Assembly (NCBI RefSeq): GCF_000282635.1
Contig: NZ_AKIW01000007.1
Coordinates: 78,817 to 142,816, forward strand
DNA: 64,000 bases
Source of the DNA: Variovorax sp. CF313
GTDB lineage: Bacteria; Pseudomonadota; Gammaproteobacteria; Burkholderiales; Burkholderiaceae_C
Reading direction: 5' to 3'
Part shown: piece by piece, positions 1-11,134 of the stretch
Layout of the letters: each line of letters opens with the position of its first letter
Numbering within the stretch: position 1 is the stretch's first letter
The notes under the pieces: model-generated
The model's database searches: none
The model's input: the letters and a program-made list of their open reading frames with translations, nothing else
What the model was told of the DNA's origin: nothing
Position numbers and translations under genes: made by a program

Positions 1-1294
1 ACATGAAGCGGCGCACCACGAAGTCGTAGAGCTTCTGCTCGGCATCGCTCAGGCCGCTGGGCGCCTGCAGCGTCGGGATGATCGCAAAGTGATCCGACAC
101 CTTGGCGTTGTCGAAGATGCGCTTGTTGGGCTTCACGTAGTTGCCGTCGACCGCCTGCTGGGCGAACGGCGCCAGGTGCTTCATGCCGCTGTTGGCGAGC
201 ATGCCCATGGTCTGCTTGACGACGGGCAGATAGTCTTCCGGCAGCGCGCGCGAATCGGTACGCGGATAGGTCAGCGCCTTGTGGCGCTCGTACAGGCTCT
301 GCGCCAGCGCCAGCGTGGTTTTGGCCGAGAAGCCGAAGCGGCCGTTGGCCTCGCGCTGCAGCGAGGTCAGGTCGAACAGCATCGGCGAGGCTTGCGTGGT
401 GGGCTTGCTCTCTTCCGTCACCGTGGCGGGCTTGCCGCGCGAGGCGTCGGCGATGGCGCGGGCGTCGTGCTCGTTCCACACGCGGTCGGCGCGCTGCTCG
501 GGATCGGGTTCGCCGTTGGCCAGCAGCGGCGCGTTGGCCTTCTTCCAGTCGGGGTTGAACCACTTGCCCGGGTACTCGCCGGCCTCGGCCGCGAAGCTGC
601 CGTGGATTTCCCAGTACTCGCGCGAGACGAACTTGCGGATCTGCTCCTCGCGCTCCACCACGACGGAAAGCGTGGGCGTCTGCACGCGGCCCACGGTCGT
701 GAGGAAGAAGCCGCCGTCGCGCGAATTGAACGCCGTCATGGCGCGCGTGCCGTTGATGCCCACGAGCCAGTCGGCCTCGGAGCGCGAACGCGCGGCGTCG
801 GCCAGGCCCTGCATCTGCTTCTCGGTGCGCAGCGCGTCGAAGCCGTCGCGGATCGCCTGCGGCGTCATCGACTGCAGCCACAGCCGTTTCACCGGCTTGT
901 GCAGGCCCGACTTGCCGCCGGCGTACTGCTCGATCAGGCGGAAGATCAGCTCGCCCTCGCGGCCCGCGTCGCAGGCGTTGATGAGCTGCGTCACGTCCTT
1001 GCGCTTGGCCTGCTTGACCACGGCGTTCAGGCGCGTCTTGGTCTTGTCGACCGGCTTCAGGTCGAAGTGCGGCGGGATCACGGGGAGATTGGCAAAGCTC
1101 CACTTGCCCCGCTTGACGTCGAACTCCTCGGGCGCCTGGATCTCGACCAGGTGGCCCACGGCGCTGGTCACGACGTAGCTTTCGTTCTCGAAATGCTCGT
1201 CGTGCTTGTCGAATTTCCCTGCCACCGGCGTGAGGGCGCGGACGATGTCCTGTGCCACCGACGGTTTTTCTGCGATTACCAAAGTCTTTGTCAT
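1..1294 (-). CDS. topB: DNA topoisomerase III (partial, C-terminus outside window)
   Basis: Type IA topoisomerase that relaxes and decatenates DNA through a transient 5'-phosphotyrosine link. About 431 N-terminal residues are present; the gene runs off the left edge. The start at 1294 gives MTKTLVIAEKPSVAQDI, the usual Toprim opening, and the acidic Toprim signature DAGREGEL lies near residues 105-112. The active-site tyrosine is in TYPRTDSR, near residue 342. The C-terminal zinc or accessory domains cannot be judged here. It is divergent from the SET-domain gene, with an 87-base gap that holds a long alternating pyrimidine-purine tract. Confidence 0.95.
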   Translation of the reverse strand, partial: MTKTLVIAEKPSVAQDIVRALTPVAGKFDKHDEHFENESYVVTSAVGHLVEIQAPEEFDVKRGKWSFANLPVIPPHFDLKPVDKTKTRLNAVVKQAKRKDVTQLINACDAGREGELIFRLIEQYAGGKSGLHKPVKRLWLQSMTPQAIRDGFDALRTEKQMQGLADAARSRSEADWLVGINGTRAMTAFNSRDGGFFLTTVGRVQTPTLSVVVEREEQIRKFVSREYWEIHGSFAAEAGEYPGKWFNPDWKKANAPLLANGEPDPEQRADRVWNEHDARAIADASRGKPATVTEESKPTTQASPMLFDLTSLQREANGRFGFSAKTTLALAQSLYERHKALTYPRTDSRALPEDYLPVVKQTMGMLANSGMKHLAPFAQQAVDGNYVKPNKRIFDNAKVSDHFAIIPTLQAPSGLSDAEQKLYDFVVRRFM

Positions 1295-1323
1295 CTAAGG
1301 GCTCTCTATACTCTGCGGCTTCC

Positions 1324-1360
1324 CGCGTGTGCACACGCGCACACGCGCATGTGTGCATAT
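1324..1360. other. Alternating pyrimidine-purine tract, Z-DNA-prone
   Basis: Thirty-seven consecutive bases alternate pyrimidine and purine without a break, mainly CG, TG and CA steps. The tract includes the 10-bp palindrome GTGTGCACAC at 1327-1336. It lies in the divergent gap between topB (start 1294) and the SET gene (start 1382). Such tracts can adopt left-handed DNA under negative supercoiling; any role in these promoters is inference. Confidence 0.7.
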
Positions 1361-1381
1361 TCAAACTAACAGACTTCGGCG

Positions 1382-2002
1382 ATGCCTTCCAAATCCCCAC
1401 TTTCCGCCGGCCGCCGCATCCAGATGCGGCGCTCGGATGTCCACGGCAACGGTGTCTTCGCCGTGCAGGACCTGGCCGAAGGCGAGACGCTGATCGAATA
1501 CAAGGGCGAGGTCATCAGCTGGAAAGAGGCGCTGCGCCGCCATCCGCACGACCCGGCCCAGCCGAACCACACCTTCTACTTCCACATCGACGACGGGCGT
1601 GTGATCGACGGCAACGTCAAGGGCAACGATGCGCGCTGGATCAATCACTCGTGCGAACCGAATTGCGAAGCAGACGAAGTCGATGGGCGCGTTTATATCA
1701 AGGCGCTGCGAAACATCTCTGCGGGCGAAGAACTCAATTACGACTACGGCCTGATCATCGACGAGCCGTACACGCCGAAACTCCTGTCCGAATTTCCCTG
1801 CTGGTGCGGCTCGGAGCAGTGCCGCGGCACGCTGTTGACGCCCAAGGACGACGAGAAGAAAAAGAAGAAGAAAGCCAGGAAGGCCGAAAAGAAAAAGGCC
1901 GAGAAAAAAGAAGCGAAGAAGGCTGAAAAGAAGGCCGAGAAAAAAGCCGGCAAGAAATCGGAGAAAAAATCCGCGAAGAAGGACAAATCCGACAAGGATT
2001 GA
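1382..2002 (+). CDS. SET-domain protein methyltransferase with lysine-rich H1-like tail
   Basis: 206 aa. Residues about 10-135 form a compact SET domain. It has the GNGVFA opening, the NHSCEPNC pseudoknot motif and the GEELNYDYG motif with the catalytic tyrosine. A post-SET cysteine cluster CWCGSEQC follows, which normally binds zinc together with the NHSC cysteine. SET enzymes transfer methyl groups from SAM to protein lysines. The last ~54 residues are about half lysine, in KKAEKK-type repeats like bacterial histone-H1-like proteins, and suggest DNA or RNA binding. The substrate is unknown; the tail itself, a nucleoid protein or a ribosomal protein are candidates. It ends 2 bp before birA, so the two are probably cotranscribed. 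Confidence 0.9.
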   Translation: MPSKSPLSAGRRIQMRRSDVHGNGVFAVQDLAEGETLIEYKGEVISWKEALRRHPHDPAQPNHTFYFHIDDGRVIDGNVKGNDARWINHSCEPNCEADEVDGRVYIKALRNISAGEELNYDYGLIIDEPYTPKLLSEFPCWCGSEQCRGTLLTPKDDEKKKKKKARKAEKKKAEKKEAKKAEKKAEKKAGKKSEKKSAKKDKSDKD

Positions 2003-2004
2003 CC

Positions 2005-2820
2005 ATGAGCAGCAGCACAACGGCCGACTGGTTCGAAGACCGGATCGCCGCGGCGGTTGCGCCGCTGCTGCCCGGCTTCGCCGTCGAGGCCGTGGCCGAA
2101 ATCGATTCCACCAACACCGAGCTGATGCGCCGCGCGCGCGGCGGCCGTGTCGAGCCCGTGCTGCTCGTGGCCGAGCGCCAGACTGCGGGGCGCGGCCGCC
2201 TTGGGCGGCCCTGGCAGAGCGCGCAGCAGAACGAAGAGCCCGCGTCGCTGACCTTCTCTCTCGGCCTGCCGCTCGCGCCGGCCGACTGGTCGGGCCTGTC
2301 GCTGGCCGTCGGCGTTGCCGTGGCCGAAAGCCTCGACCCCTCGGGCGTTCACAAGACCGGCCTCAAGTGGCCCAACGACGTGTGGGTCGGCGACTGCAAG
2401 CTGGCCGGCATCCTCATCGAGACCGCGCTGCCGTCCACCGGCCGGCCGGATGCGTCGCGCTACCTCGTGATCGGCATCGGCATCAACATCGGCGCGCGCG
2501 AAGCCGATGGCATGCGCACGCCGCCGGCCTGGCTGCGCCAGTGGCGTCCCGAGGCCACCGCGCCCGAGGTGCTGCACGAACTGGCCGAGCCGCTGGTGCG
2601 CAGCGTGCTCGACTTCGAGGCCAGGGGCTTCGCGCCGTTCGCTGAGCGCTTTGCCGCACGCGACGTGCTGCGCGGCCGCGAAGTGGCGCTCAGCGACGGC
2701 ACCGCCGGGCTGTGCGAAGGCGTGGCCTGGGGCGGCGAGCTGCAGGTGCGCACCGACGCCGGCCTGCAACTGGTCTCCAGCGACGAAGTCAGCGTGCGCC
2801 CTCGCGGCATGGGGTTCTGA
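2005..2820 (+). CDS. birA: Biotin--[acetyl-CoA-carboxylase] ligase
   Basis: Activates biotin to biotinyl-AMP and attaches it to the biotin carrier protein of acetyl-CoA carboxylase. 271 aa from the ATG at 2005. The nucleotide/biotin loop is AGRGRLGRPW near residues 59-68, and the catalytic KWPNDVW is near residue 120. There is no N-terminal helix-turn-helix, so it is a monofunctional ligase and not an E. coli-like BirA repressor. An in-frame TTG at 1999 overlaps the SET stop and is less likely. It begins 2 bp after the SET gene and is followed within 5 bp by a small membrane protein gene. Confidence 0.95.
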   Translation: MSSSTTADWFEDRIAAAVAPLLPGFAVEAVAEIDSTNTELMRRARGGRVEPVLLVAERQTAGRGRLGRPWQSAQQNEEPASLTFSLGLPLAPADWSGLSLAVGVAVAESLDPSGVHKTGLKWPNDVWVGDCKLAGILIETALPSTGRPDASRYLVIGIGINIGAREADGMRTPPAWLRQWRPEATAPEVLHELAEPLVRSVLDFEARGFAPFAERFAARDVLRGREVALSDGTAGLCEGVAWGGELQVRTDAGLQLVSSDEVSVRPRGMGF

Positions 2821-2825
2821 TCCGC

Positions 2826-3023
2826 ATGAAGCTGCGCCTTTTGCTCGTCGTTCTGCTGATTGCCAACGCCGGCTATTTCCTGTGGGCGCGCGGCGATCTC
2901 GCCGGCTTCGGCCTGGCGCCCGCCGCGCTCAGCGAACGCGAGCCGCAGCGCGTGGCGCGGCAGATCCATCCTGAATGGCTGCAGATCCGCAAGGAAGCTA
3001 GAACCGGCGCGCCGACGCCCTGA
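2826..3023 (+). CDS. Small single-pass membrane protein (SPOR-protein N-terminus only?)
   Basis: 65 aa. A hydrophobic segment MKLRLLLVVLLIANAGYFLW is followed by a short polar part with EPQRVARQIHPEWLQIRK. It follows birA by 5 bp. In related Burkholderiales, as I recall, the gene after birA encodes a membrane-anchored SPOR-domain protein with a similar N-terminus. Here the reading frame ends before any SPOR domain, so this may be a shortened version. That comparison is from memory and needs an alignment. No function is assigned. Confidence 0.6.
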   Translation: MKLRLLLVVLLIANAGYFLWARGDLAGFGLAPAALSEREPQRVARQIHPEWLQIRKEARTGAPTP

Positions 3024-3032
3024 TCCAGCGGG

Positions 3033-4475
3033 TCAGGAGGGCGTCTCGCTCTCGAAGCGCACCGTGAACAGCGCGCCCGGCGGCTGCTTGCCGGGATGCG
3101 CATCCTCCAGCTTCACCTGCGCGCGATGCTGGTTCGCGATCTCCAGCACGATCGGCAGCCCCAGCCCCGAGCCGTCGGCCTCGTTGCCGAGCACGCGGTA
3201 GAAGGGCTCGAACACCAGCTCGCGGTCGCTCTCGGCGATGCCTGGGCCGTTGTCTTCCACCTGCAGCAGCAGCACGTGGCCGAAGGGGTCGGCCAGCACG
3301 CGCACGGTGATCAGTCCCGGGCGCTGCGGCGTCGAGGGCGTGTAGTTGATCGCGTTGTCGACGAGGTTGCGCACCAGCTCCTTCAGCAGCGTCGCGTTGC
3401 CGTCGAACACCACGCCCGGCGCCCCGGCCTCGGCGCCGTCGTAGCCCAGGTCGATGCGCTTCTCGATCGCGCGCGGCACGGCCTCGCGCACCACCTCGAT
3501 GGTGAGCCGCGCCAGGTCGCAGGGCTGGTGGTGCGCGTTGGCGCTGTTGCCCTCGGCGCGAGCCAGCGACAGCAGCTGGTTCACGGTGTGCGTGGCGCGC
3601 TTGCTCGCACGGCCGATCTGCTTGAGCGACTGCTTCAGTTCGTCGGCATTGGCGCCTTCGCGCTGCGCCAGGTCGGCCTGCATGCGCAGGCCCGCCAGCG
3701 GCGTTTTCAACTGATGCGCCGCGTCGGCCAGGAATCGCTTCTGCGTGCCGATCGAATCGTTGAGCTTGTCCAGCAGCTCGTTGACCGAGGACACCAGCGG
3801 CACCACTTCCTGCGGCACCGACGATTCGTCGAGCGGGCTCAGGTCGCCCGGGCGCCGCTCGCGGATGCGCGCCTCCACCACCGACAGCGGCTTGATGCCG
3901 CGCACCAGCGCCAGCCAGATCAGCAACACCGCCAGCGGCAGGATCGCGAACTGCGGCAGCAGCACGCCCTTGATGATCTCGGCCGCGAGCACCGACTGCT
4001 TCTCGCGCGTCTCGGCCAGCTGCAGCAGCGAGGGCGGCACGTCCTCGGCGCCGCTGGCGATCCACAGGGAGGCCACGCGCACCGGCTTGCCGTGCACGTC
4101 GCTGTTGTGCAGGAACACCTGGCCGGGCGGCAGCGGCTCGTCGAGCCCGGGCAGCGGAATGTCGCGCTCGCCGCTCAGCAGCGTGTCGTGCCCGTCGAAC
4201 AGCTGGTAGTACACGTGGCCGGTGTCGTCGGCCCGCAGGATCTCGCGCGCCGACTGCGACAGCGCGAACTGCGTGTGCCCGTCCTTCACCGTCACCAGCT
4301 CGGCCAGGGCCTTCACGTTGTGCTCGAGCGCGCGGTCGAAGGGCGCGTTGGCAATGCCCTGCGCCACCAGCCACGTGACGCCGATGCTCACGGGCACCAG
4401 CAGCAGAAGCGGCGTGAGCATCCAGTCGAGGATCTCGCCGAACAGGGAGCGCTGCGCGCGCTGGAAAAGCTTCAC
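3033..4475 (-). CDS. TctE/QseC-like sensor histidine kinase
   Basis: 480 aa from a GTG start at 4475. Membrane segments lie at about residues 18-39 and 168-192 and bracket a ~130-residue periplasmic sensor region resembling the 2CSK_N type found in TctE. The H-box is DAAHQLKTPLAG with His254. The ATPase domain has the N-box LVRNLVDNAINY, the G1 box EDNGPGI and the G2 box GSGLGLPI. It autophosphorylates and should pass phosphate to the regulator encoded 37 bp upstream in the same operon. TctE relatives sense tricarboxylates; the ligand here is not shown by sequence. Confidence 0.9.
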   Translation of the reverse strand: MKLFQRAQRSLFGEILDWMLTPLLLLVPVSIGVTWLVAQGIANAPFDRALEHNVKALAELVTVKDGHTQFALSQSAREILRADDTGHVYYQLFDGHDTLLSGERDIPLPGLDEPLPPGQVFLHNSDVHGKPVRVASLWIASGAEDVPPSLLQLAETREKQSVLAAEIIKGVLLPQFAILPLAVLLIWLALVRGIKPLSVVEARIRERRPGDLSPLDESSVPQEVVPLVSSVNELLDKLNDSIGTQKRFLADAAHQLKTPLAGLRMQADLAQREGANADELKQSLKQIGRASKRATHTVNQLLSLARAEGNSANAHHQPCDLARLTIEVVREAVPRAIEKRIDLGYDGAEAGAPGVVFDGNATLLKELVRNLVDNAINYTPSTPQRPGLITVRVLADPFGHVLLLQVEDNGPGIAESDRELVFEPFYRVLGNEADGSGLGLPIVLEIANQHRAQVKLEDAHPGKQPPGALFTVRFESETPS

Positions 4476-4512
4476 TGGGCTTGCCCCAAGGCTTCGCGCT
4501 TGGCAAGGAGCA

Positions 4513-5187
<675 letters not shown>

Positions 5188-5246
5188 ATGCGCCACCTCC
5201 GGCTGTGTCGGCGCCCCTTGGCGCGCGTTGGTCTCCGCCTGGGAGT

Positions 5247-5732
5247 CTAGCCCGCCGTATAGGCTTCGAGTCCGATGGTTACCACGGTGGCAATGTCGTT
5301 TCCCACGCTGCCGCGGAACTCGCCTTCGGCCTGCGTCACCGCACTGCGGAAGGCGTCGAGCCAGGCCAGGCCGTCGGCCGTGAACAGCACGCGCCGCGCC
5401 CGCGCGTCCAGCGGGTCGGGCCCGCGCGTCACCAGCCCCCAGGCTTCGCACTGGTCGACCAGCGCGCCCATGGCCTGCTTGGTCATGCCGGCGCGCTCTG
5501 CCAGTTCGGTCAGGCGCGAGCCTTCGCGTGCCAGATGGCGCGTGATGTGGATGTGCGCCGCACTCACCTGCGCGCGCGCCGCGAGGTTCGACAGTGCCAG
5601 CGGCACGCCGACGTCATGTGCCATCAGCTCCAGCACGCGCTCGTCGAAGCGGCGCATCGCGTGGCCCAGCAGGCGGCCCAGGTGGGTCTGGCGCCAGGCG
5701 TCGGGATCGGTCGGGAACGCGGCTTCGGACAT
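5247..5732 (-). CDS. MarR-family transcriptional regulator
   Basis: 161 aa from the ATG at 5732 (MSEAAFPTDPDAW); a longer in-frame start at 5783 would reach into the recA promoter side and is less likely. The winged-helix core is SRLTELAERAGMTKQAMGAL followed by the wing GPDPLDARARRVLFT, near residues 70-125. MarR proteins are dimeric repressors, often released by small aromatic ligands. It is divergent from recA across about 146 bp, but nothing in the sequence shows that it regulates recA. The target is unknown. Confidence 0.88.
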   Translation of the reverse strand: MSEAAFPTDPDAWRQTHLGRLLGHAMRRFDERVLELMAHDVGVPLALSNLAARAQVSAAHIHITRHLAREGSRLTELAERAGMTKQAMGALVDQCEAWGLVTRGPDPLDARARRVLFTADGLAWLDAFRSAVTQAEGEFRGSVGNDIATVVTIGLEAYTAG

Positions 5733-5791
5733 GGCGCCAAATGGTAAAGCAAACTGACCAAAAAATGGGTTTACTCGAGTCAATGAACCCC

Positions 5792-5814
5792 TACACTACT
5801 GTTCAAGCATCCAG
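5792..5814 (+). promoter_or_regulatory. recA promoter region with LexA (SOS) box
   Basis: At 5799-5814 the sequence CTGTTCAAGCATCCAG matches the LexA consensus CTGT-N8-ACAG with a single change (CCAG for ACAG). It is preceded by TA, as in the longer consensus. A candidate -10 element TACACT lies at 5792-5797 and a weak -35 (TTTACT) about 20 bp upstream, so LexA bound here would block initiation. The recA start codon is at 5879. Confidence 0.75.
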
Positions 5815-5878
5815 CCTGTAATTAAAAGCAGATGGATTGAAACCCAACACAAACCGTTGATATTCAAGGAGTTTCCAC

Positions 5879-6985
<1,107 letters not shown>

Positions 6986-6991
6986 GTACAG

Positions 6992-7014
6992 GCGCGGCTC
7001 CCCGGGGGCCGCGC
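6992..7014 (+). terminator. Hairpin between recA and recX (attenuator-like)
   Basis: GCGCGGC and GCCGCGC arms flank a C/G-rich centre. Together they make a stem of about 9-11 bp with one U-G pair and a tiny loop. There is no T-run after it, so it is not a classical intrinsic terminator. In E. coli a hairpin in the same place limits recX readthrough; a similar role here is inference. Confidence 0.6.
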
Positions 7015-7027
7015 GAGCGACCCCCGC

Positions 7028-7486
7028 ATGGCATTCAACGCCCCGTCCCTCAAAGGCCGCGCACTGCGCCTGCTGAGCCAGCGCGAACATTCGCGCGCGG
7101 AACTGGAGCGCAAGCTGGCCAGGCATGAAGAAGAGCCCGGCACGCTGGCGAAGGCGCTCGACGAGCTGGCCGCAAAGGACTTCATCAGCGAGCCGCGCGT
7201 GGTGGCCTCGGTGCTCAACCAGCGCGCCGCCCGCTCGGGTGCGCTGCGCGTCAAGCAGGAACTGCAGGCCAAGGGCATCGCGCCCGAGGCCATTGCCGAG
7301 GCGGTGGCCGGGTTGCAAGACACCGAAGTCGAGCGCGCCACCGCCCTGTGGCGGCGCCGCTTCGACGCCCCGCCCGCCGATGCGAAGGAGCGGGCGAAGC
7401 AGATGCGGTTCCTGATGGCGCGGGGCTTTTCAGGTGCGGTCGTGTCGAAGGTGCTCAGGAGCGATTTCGATGAGGCCGGCGAATGA
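7028..7486 (+). CDS. recX: Regulatory protein RecX
   Basis: Modulates RecA by binding within the groove of the RecA filament and limiting its growth. 152 aa, the usual size, and all-helical with repeated three-helix modules. It opens with [20 protein letters not shown], followed by [19 protein letters not shown] and ends near [17 protein letters not shown], all typical of RecX. It starts 42 bp after recA on the same strand and is likely cotranscribed at reduced level through the intervening hairpin. Confidence 0.95.
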   Translation: MAFNAPSLKGRALRLLSQREHSRAELERKLARHEEEPGTLAKALDELAAKDFISEPRVVASVLNQRAARSGALRVKQELQAKGIAPEAIAEAVAGLQDTEVERATALWRRRFDAPPADAKERAKQMRFLMARGFSGAVVSKVLRSDFDEAGE

Positions 7487-7516
7487 CGCTGCGCAATCGT
7501 CCCGAGGCAGGCTGGA

Positions 7517-7954
7517 TCAGTTCGCTTCGGGCACTTCGTCGAGCGAGGGCGTCTCGCTCTTGTGCGCGGCGATGTCGCGCACATTCTTCTGCACCGCGAC
7601 CGCACCGAACAGGCTCAGCAGGAATGCCATGGCATAGAAGCCCTTCTCGCTGGCAGCCAGCGTGGCATTGAACAGGCCAACGGCGAGCAGGGCGACCGAC
7701 AGCAGCAGCGAGATCCAGCACAGGCCGTAGTAGATGCCGGTCACGGTCGTGCCTTCGAGGCGGTCGCGCACGGTCTTCTGCAGCGACACGGCGGAGAACA
7801 GGCCGTACATCAGGATGGTGAAGTAGTAGCCCTTCTCGTTGAGCTGCATAGAGGCGTTCCACAGCCCGATCAGGTAGACGATGGCGCCGATGAGCAGCGC
7901 GGCCCAGGAAGCGGCGACGAATGCCGCGGTCGGCTTCTGGAATTTGATGGCCAT
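7517..7954 (-). CDS. YiaA/YiaB-type inner membrane protein
   Basis: 145 aa with four hydrophobic segments arranged as two similar halves. Each half has a helix pair followed by a polar stretch ([10 protein letters not shown] and [10 protein letters not shown]), the YiaA/YiaB repeat. It contains [19 protein letters not shown] and [20 protein letters not shown] at equivalent places. A GGAGG site sits 7 bases before the ATG at 7954. The function of the family is not established. It converges with recX. Confidence 0.88.
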   Translation of the reverse strand: MAIKFQKPTAAFVAASWAALLIGAIVYLIGLWNASMQLNEKGYYFTILMYGLFSAVSLQKTVRDRLEGTTVTGIYYGLCWISLLLSVALLAVGLFNATLAASEKGFYAMAFLLSLFGAVAVQKNVRDIAAHKSETPSLDEVPEAN

Positions 7955-8083
7955 GGAATCCTCCTCGTGTAGATGGGTGCGCGATTATGGTGTGGAGCGC
8001 CAATGGCATGATCCACCGCGCGCCGGCAGCTCGCACTGCAGCCCACAAGAAGGACCGGCCGTCACTTTTGGAGGAGCTTTTCC

Positions 8084-8812
8084 GTGTCACCTGAGCCCAT
8101 CGGCCAGCCGTCTCTCGTTCGCACCGGCGCCAAGGCCGGCCTTTCCTTCGCCGGCTCCGTGATCAAGGGCAGTCTCCTCGGCCTGATTCTGGGCGGCGGC
8201 GTTTTCTTCTTCTATCTGGGCCAACTGCACGGGCCGGGCAACACGGCGGCGCGTGCCGGTGGGGCTGGCGCCATCCTCGCGCTCGTCACCTCGCCGCCGC
8301 TGCTGGTGGCCGTTTTGCTGCTGCTGTTCGTGGCCGTCTACGCGATGCTCGGCGTGCAGCAGGGCCGCGCGCGTGCAATGCAGCACCTGGTCGCGGCGCG
8401 TGGCGAGGCGGTGTCGCAGCGGCTCGGCGGCGCGATTGCCGGGCGCATCGAGGCGATGCCGCGTGCCCACGGCACCCTGCAGCGCGCAGCCGAATGGCTG
8501 TCGATCGATGCCTTGAGCAAGCAGCTCGCGCCGGTGCTGGGCGAGGGCAGGGCGGTGCGTTCGGTGGTGAGCTTCGTGCTCGACCGGCTGCCGCTGAGCG
8601 AGATGCTCGCCGAGTGGCAGCAAAGCCGCGCCGAGCATGGCGAGCCGCCGGTGGGCGAGGGCGCTGCGCAGGACCCGGCCCTGCGTGCCTTGCTCACGCG
8701 CCGCATCCGCGAGACGCTGCAGGACATGGCGACACCCTCGCGCAAGCCGCTCTACATCGCGCTGGGCGCGCACGCGGCGCTGCTGGGCGTTGGACTCTGG
8801 CTGGTGAACTGA
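8084..8812 (+). CDS. Unknown membrane protein, three predicted helices
   Basis: 242 aa from a GTG start at 8084, chosen because a GGAGGAG ribosome binding site lies 7 bases upstream. Hydrophobic segments are near residues 25-47, 60-85 and 224-242. The central ~130 residues are soluble and helical, with EAMPRAHGTLQRAAEWLSID and LPLSEMLAEWQQSR. I do not recognise the family. It ends 16 bp before the convergent argC, and no operon partner is visible. Confidence 0.75.
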   Translation: MSPEPIGQPSLVRTGAKAGLSFAGSVIKGSLLGLILGGGVFFFYLGQLHGPGNTAARAGGAGAILALVTSPPLLVAVLLLLFVAVYAMLGVQQGRARAMQHLVAARGEAVSQRLGGAIAGRIEAMPRAHGTLQRAAEWLSIDALSKQLAPVLGEGRAVRSVVSFVLDRLPLSEMLAEWQQSRAEHGEPPVGEGAAQDPALRALLTRRIRETLQDMATPSRKPLYIALGAHAALLGVGLWLVN

Positions 8813-8828
8813 CGAGGAAGCGCGGCGC

Positions 8829-9752
8829 TCAGAGCGCCAGCATCAGCTTCAGGTTCTGCACCGCGGCGCCGCTGGCGCCCTTGCCGAGGTTGTCGAGGCG
8901 GGCGATCACCACGGCATGGCGGTGGTCTTCGTTCGGGAACACGCGGATCTCGAGCTCGTTGGTGTCGTTGAGCGCCAACGCATCGAGCTTGCCGTCCTCG
9001 GTGGGCGGCAGCACCTTCACGAATTTTTCGGGCGTGTTGCTGCGCGCGTAATGCGCGGCCAGCGCGTCCTGCAGGTCGCCGGCCTTCGGCTTGCCCGGGA
9101 GCAGGTCGAGGTGCAGCGGCAGTTGCACCAGCATGCCCTGCTTGAAGTTGCCCACCGACGGGATGAAGACCGGCCGGCGGGTGAGGCCGGTGTAGGTCAT
9201 GATTTCGGGGATGTGCTTGTGCTTCAGGCCCAGCGCGTAGGTCTCGAACAGCGGGGCTTCGCCCTTTTCATGGGCCTCGATCATGGTCCGGCCGCCGCCC
9301 GAGTAGCCGCTCACCGAGGGCAGCGAGATCGGGAAATCGGCGGGCAGCAGGCCCGCGTCGACCAGCGGACGCACCATGGCGATGGCGCCGGTGGCGTAGC
9401 AGCCCGGGTTGCCGACGCGCTCGGCCTTGGCCACGGCCTGCCAGTGGCCTTCCACCAGTTCGGGGAAGCCGAACACCCAACCCGGGGCGATGCGGTGCGC
9501 CGTGGAGGCGTCGATGATCTTGGGCTTCCTGCCGGGCAGCTGATCGATCAGTGCGACCGATTCGCGCGCCGCGTCGTCGTGCAGGCACAGCACCACCAGG
9601 TCGACGCCGGCCATCAGGTCGCGCTTGGCATTGGCGTCTTTTCGCAGCTCGGGCGCGATGCTCACGAGTTCGATCTGCGACATCGCCTGGAGCCGTTCGC
9701 GAATCTGCAGGCCGGTGGTACCGGCTTCGCCGTCGATGAAAACCTTGGCCAT
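8829..9752 (-). CDS. argC: N-acetyl-gamma-glutamyl-phosphate reductase (type 2)
   Basis: Reduces N-acetylglutamyl phosphate to the semialdehyde with NADPH in arginine biosynthesis. 307 aa, the shorter type-2 form. The start at 9752 gives [21 protein letters not shown], with the nucleotide-binding GEAGTTG. The catalytic cysteine is in [12 protein letters not shown] near residue 117. Later landmarks are [14 protein letters not shown] and [19 protein letters not shown]. An upstream in-frame extension to 9830 lacks a reason to be coding. It is divergent from sucC. Confidence 0.95.
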   Translation of the reverse strand: MAKVFIDGEAGTTGLQIRERLQAMSQIELVSIAPELRKDANAKRDLMAGVDLVVLCLHDDAARESVALIDQLPGRKPKIIDASTAHRIAPGWVFGFPELVEGHWQAVAKAERVGNPGCYATGAIAMVRPLVDAGLLPADFPISLPSVSGYSGGGRTMIEAHEKGEAPLFETYALGLKHKHIPEIMTYTGLTRRPVFIPSVGNFKQGMLVQLPLHLDLLPGKPKAGDLQDALAAHYARSNTPEKFVKVLPPTEDGKLDALALNDTNELEIRVFPNEDHRHAVVIARLDNLGKGASGAAVQNLKLMLAL

Positions 9753-9789
9753 GATGGAGTGTGCTCGGGTGGCTAGAAGAAAGTACGTA

Positions 9790-9817
9790 TTGACCGCAAA
9801 CCCGCGTACGGTATTGG
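9790..9817 (+). promoter_or_regulatory. Candidate sigma-70 promoter for sucCD
   Basis: TTGACC at 9790-9795 is followed after 16 bp by TATTGG at 9812-9817. It lies in the argC/sucC divergent gap, about 140 bp before the sucC ATG, which leaves a C/T-rich untranslated leader. The -10 is only a partial match, so this is a suggestion. Confidence 0.35.
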
Positions 9818-9957
9818 TGCGGCGCACCATGATACAGTCCGCGGTTGTTCGCCGCCCCCAGCCGTCAGGCTGCCGTCGCCCGCGAGCAACAGAGCCAACG
9901 AAGCCTCAGACCCCAGATCTCCTGTTCTCAACCTCCTCCTTCCGAGAGACATCCCTC

Positions 9958-11124
<1,167 letters not shown>

Positions 11125-11134
11125 GGAACAAGTC

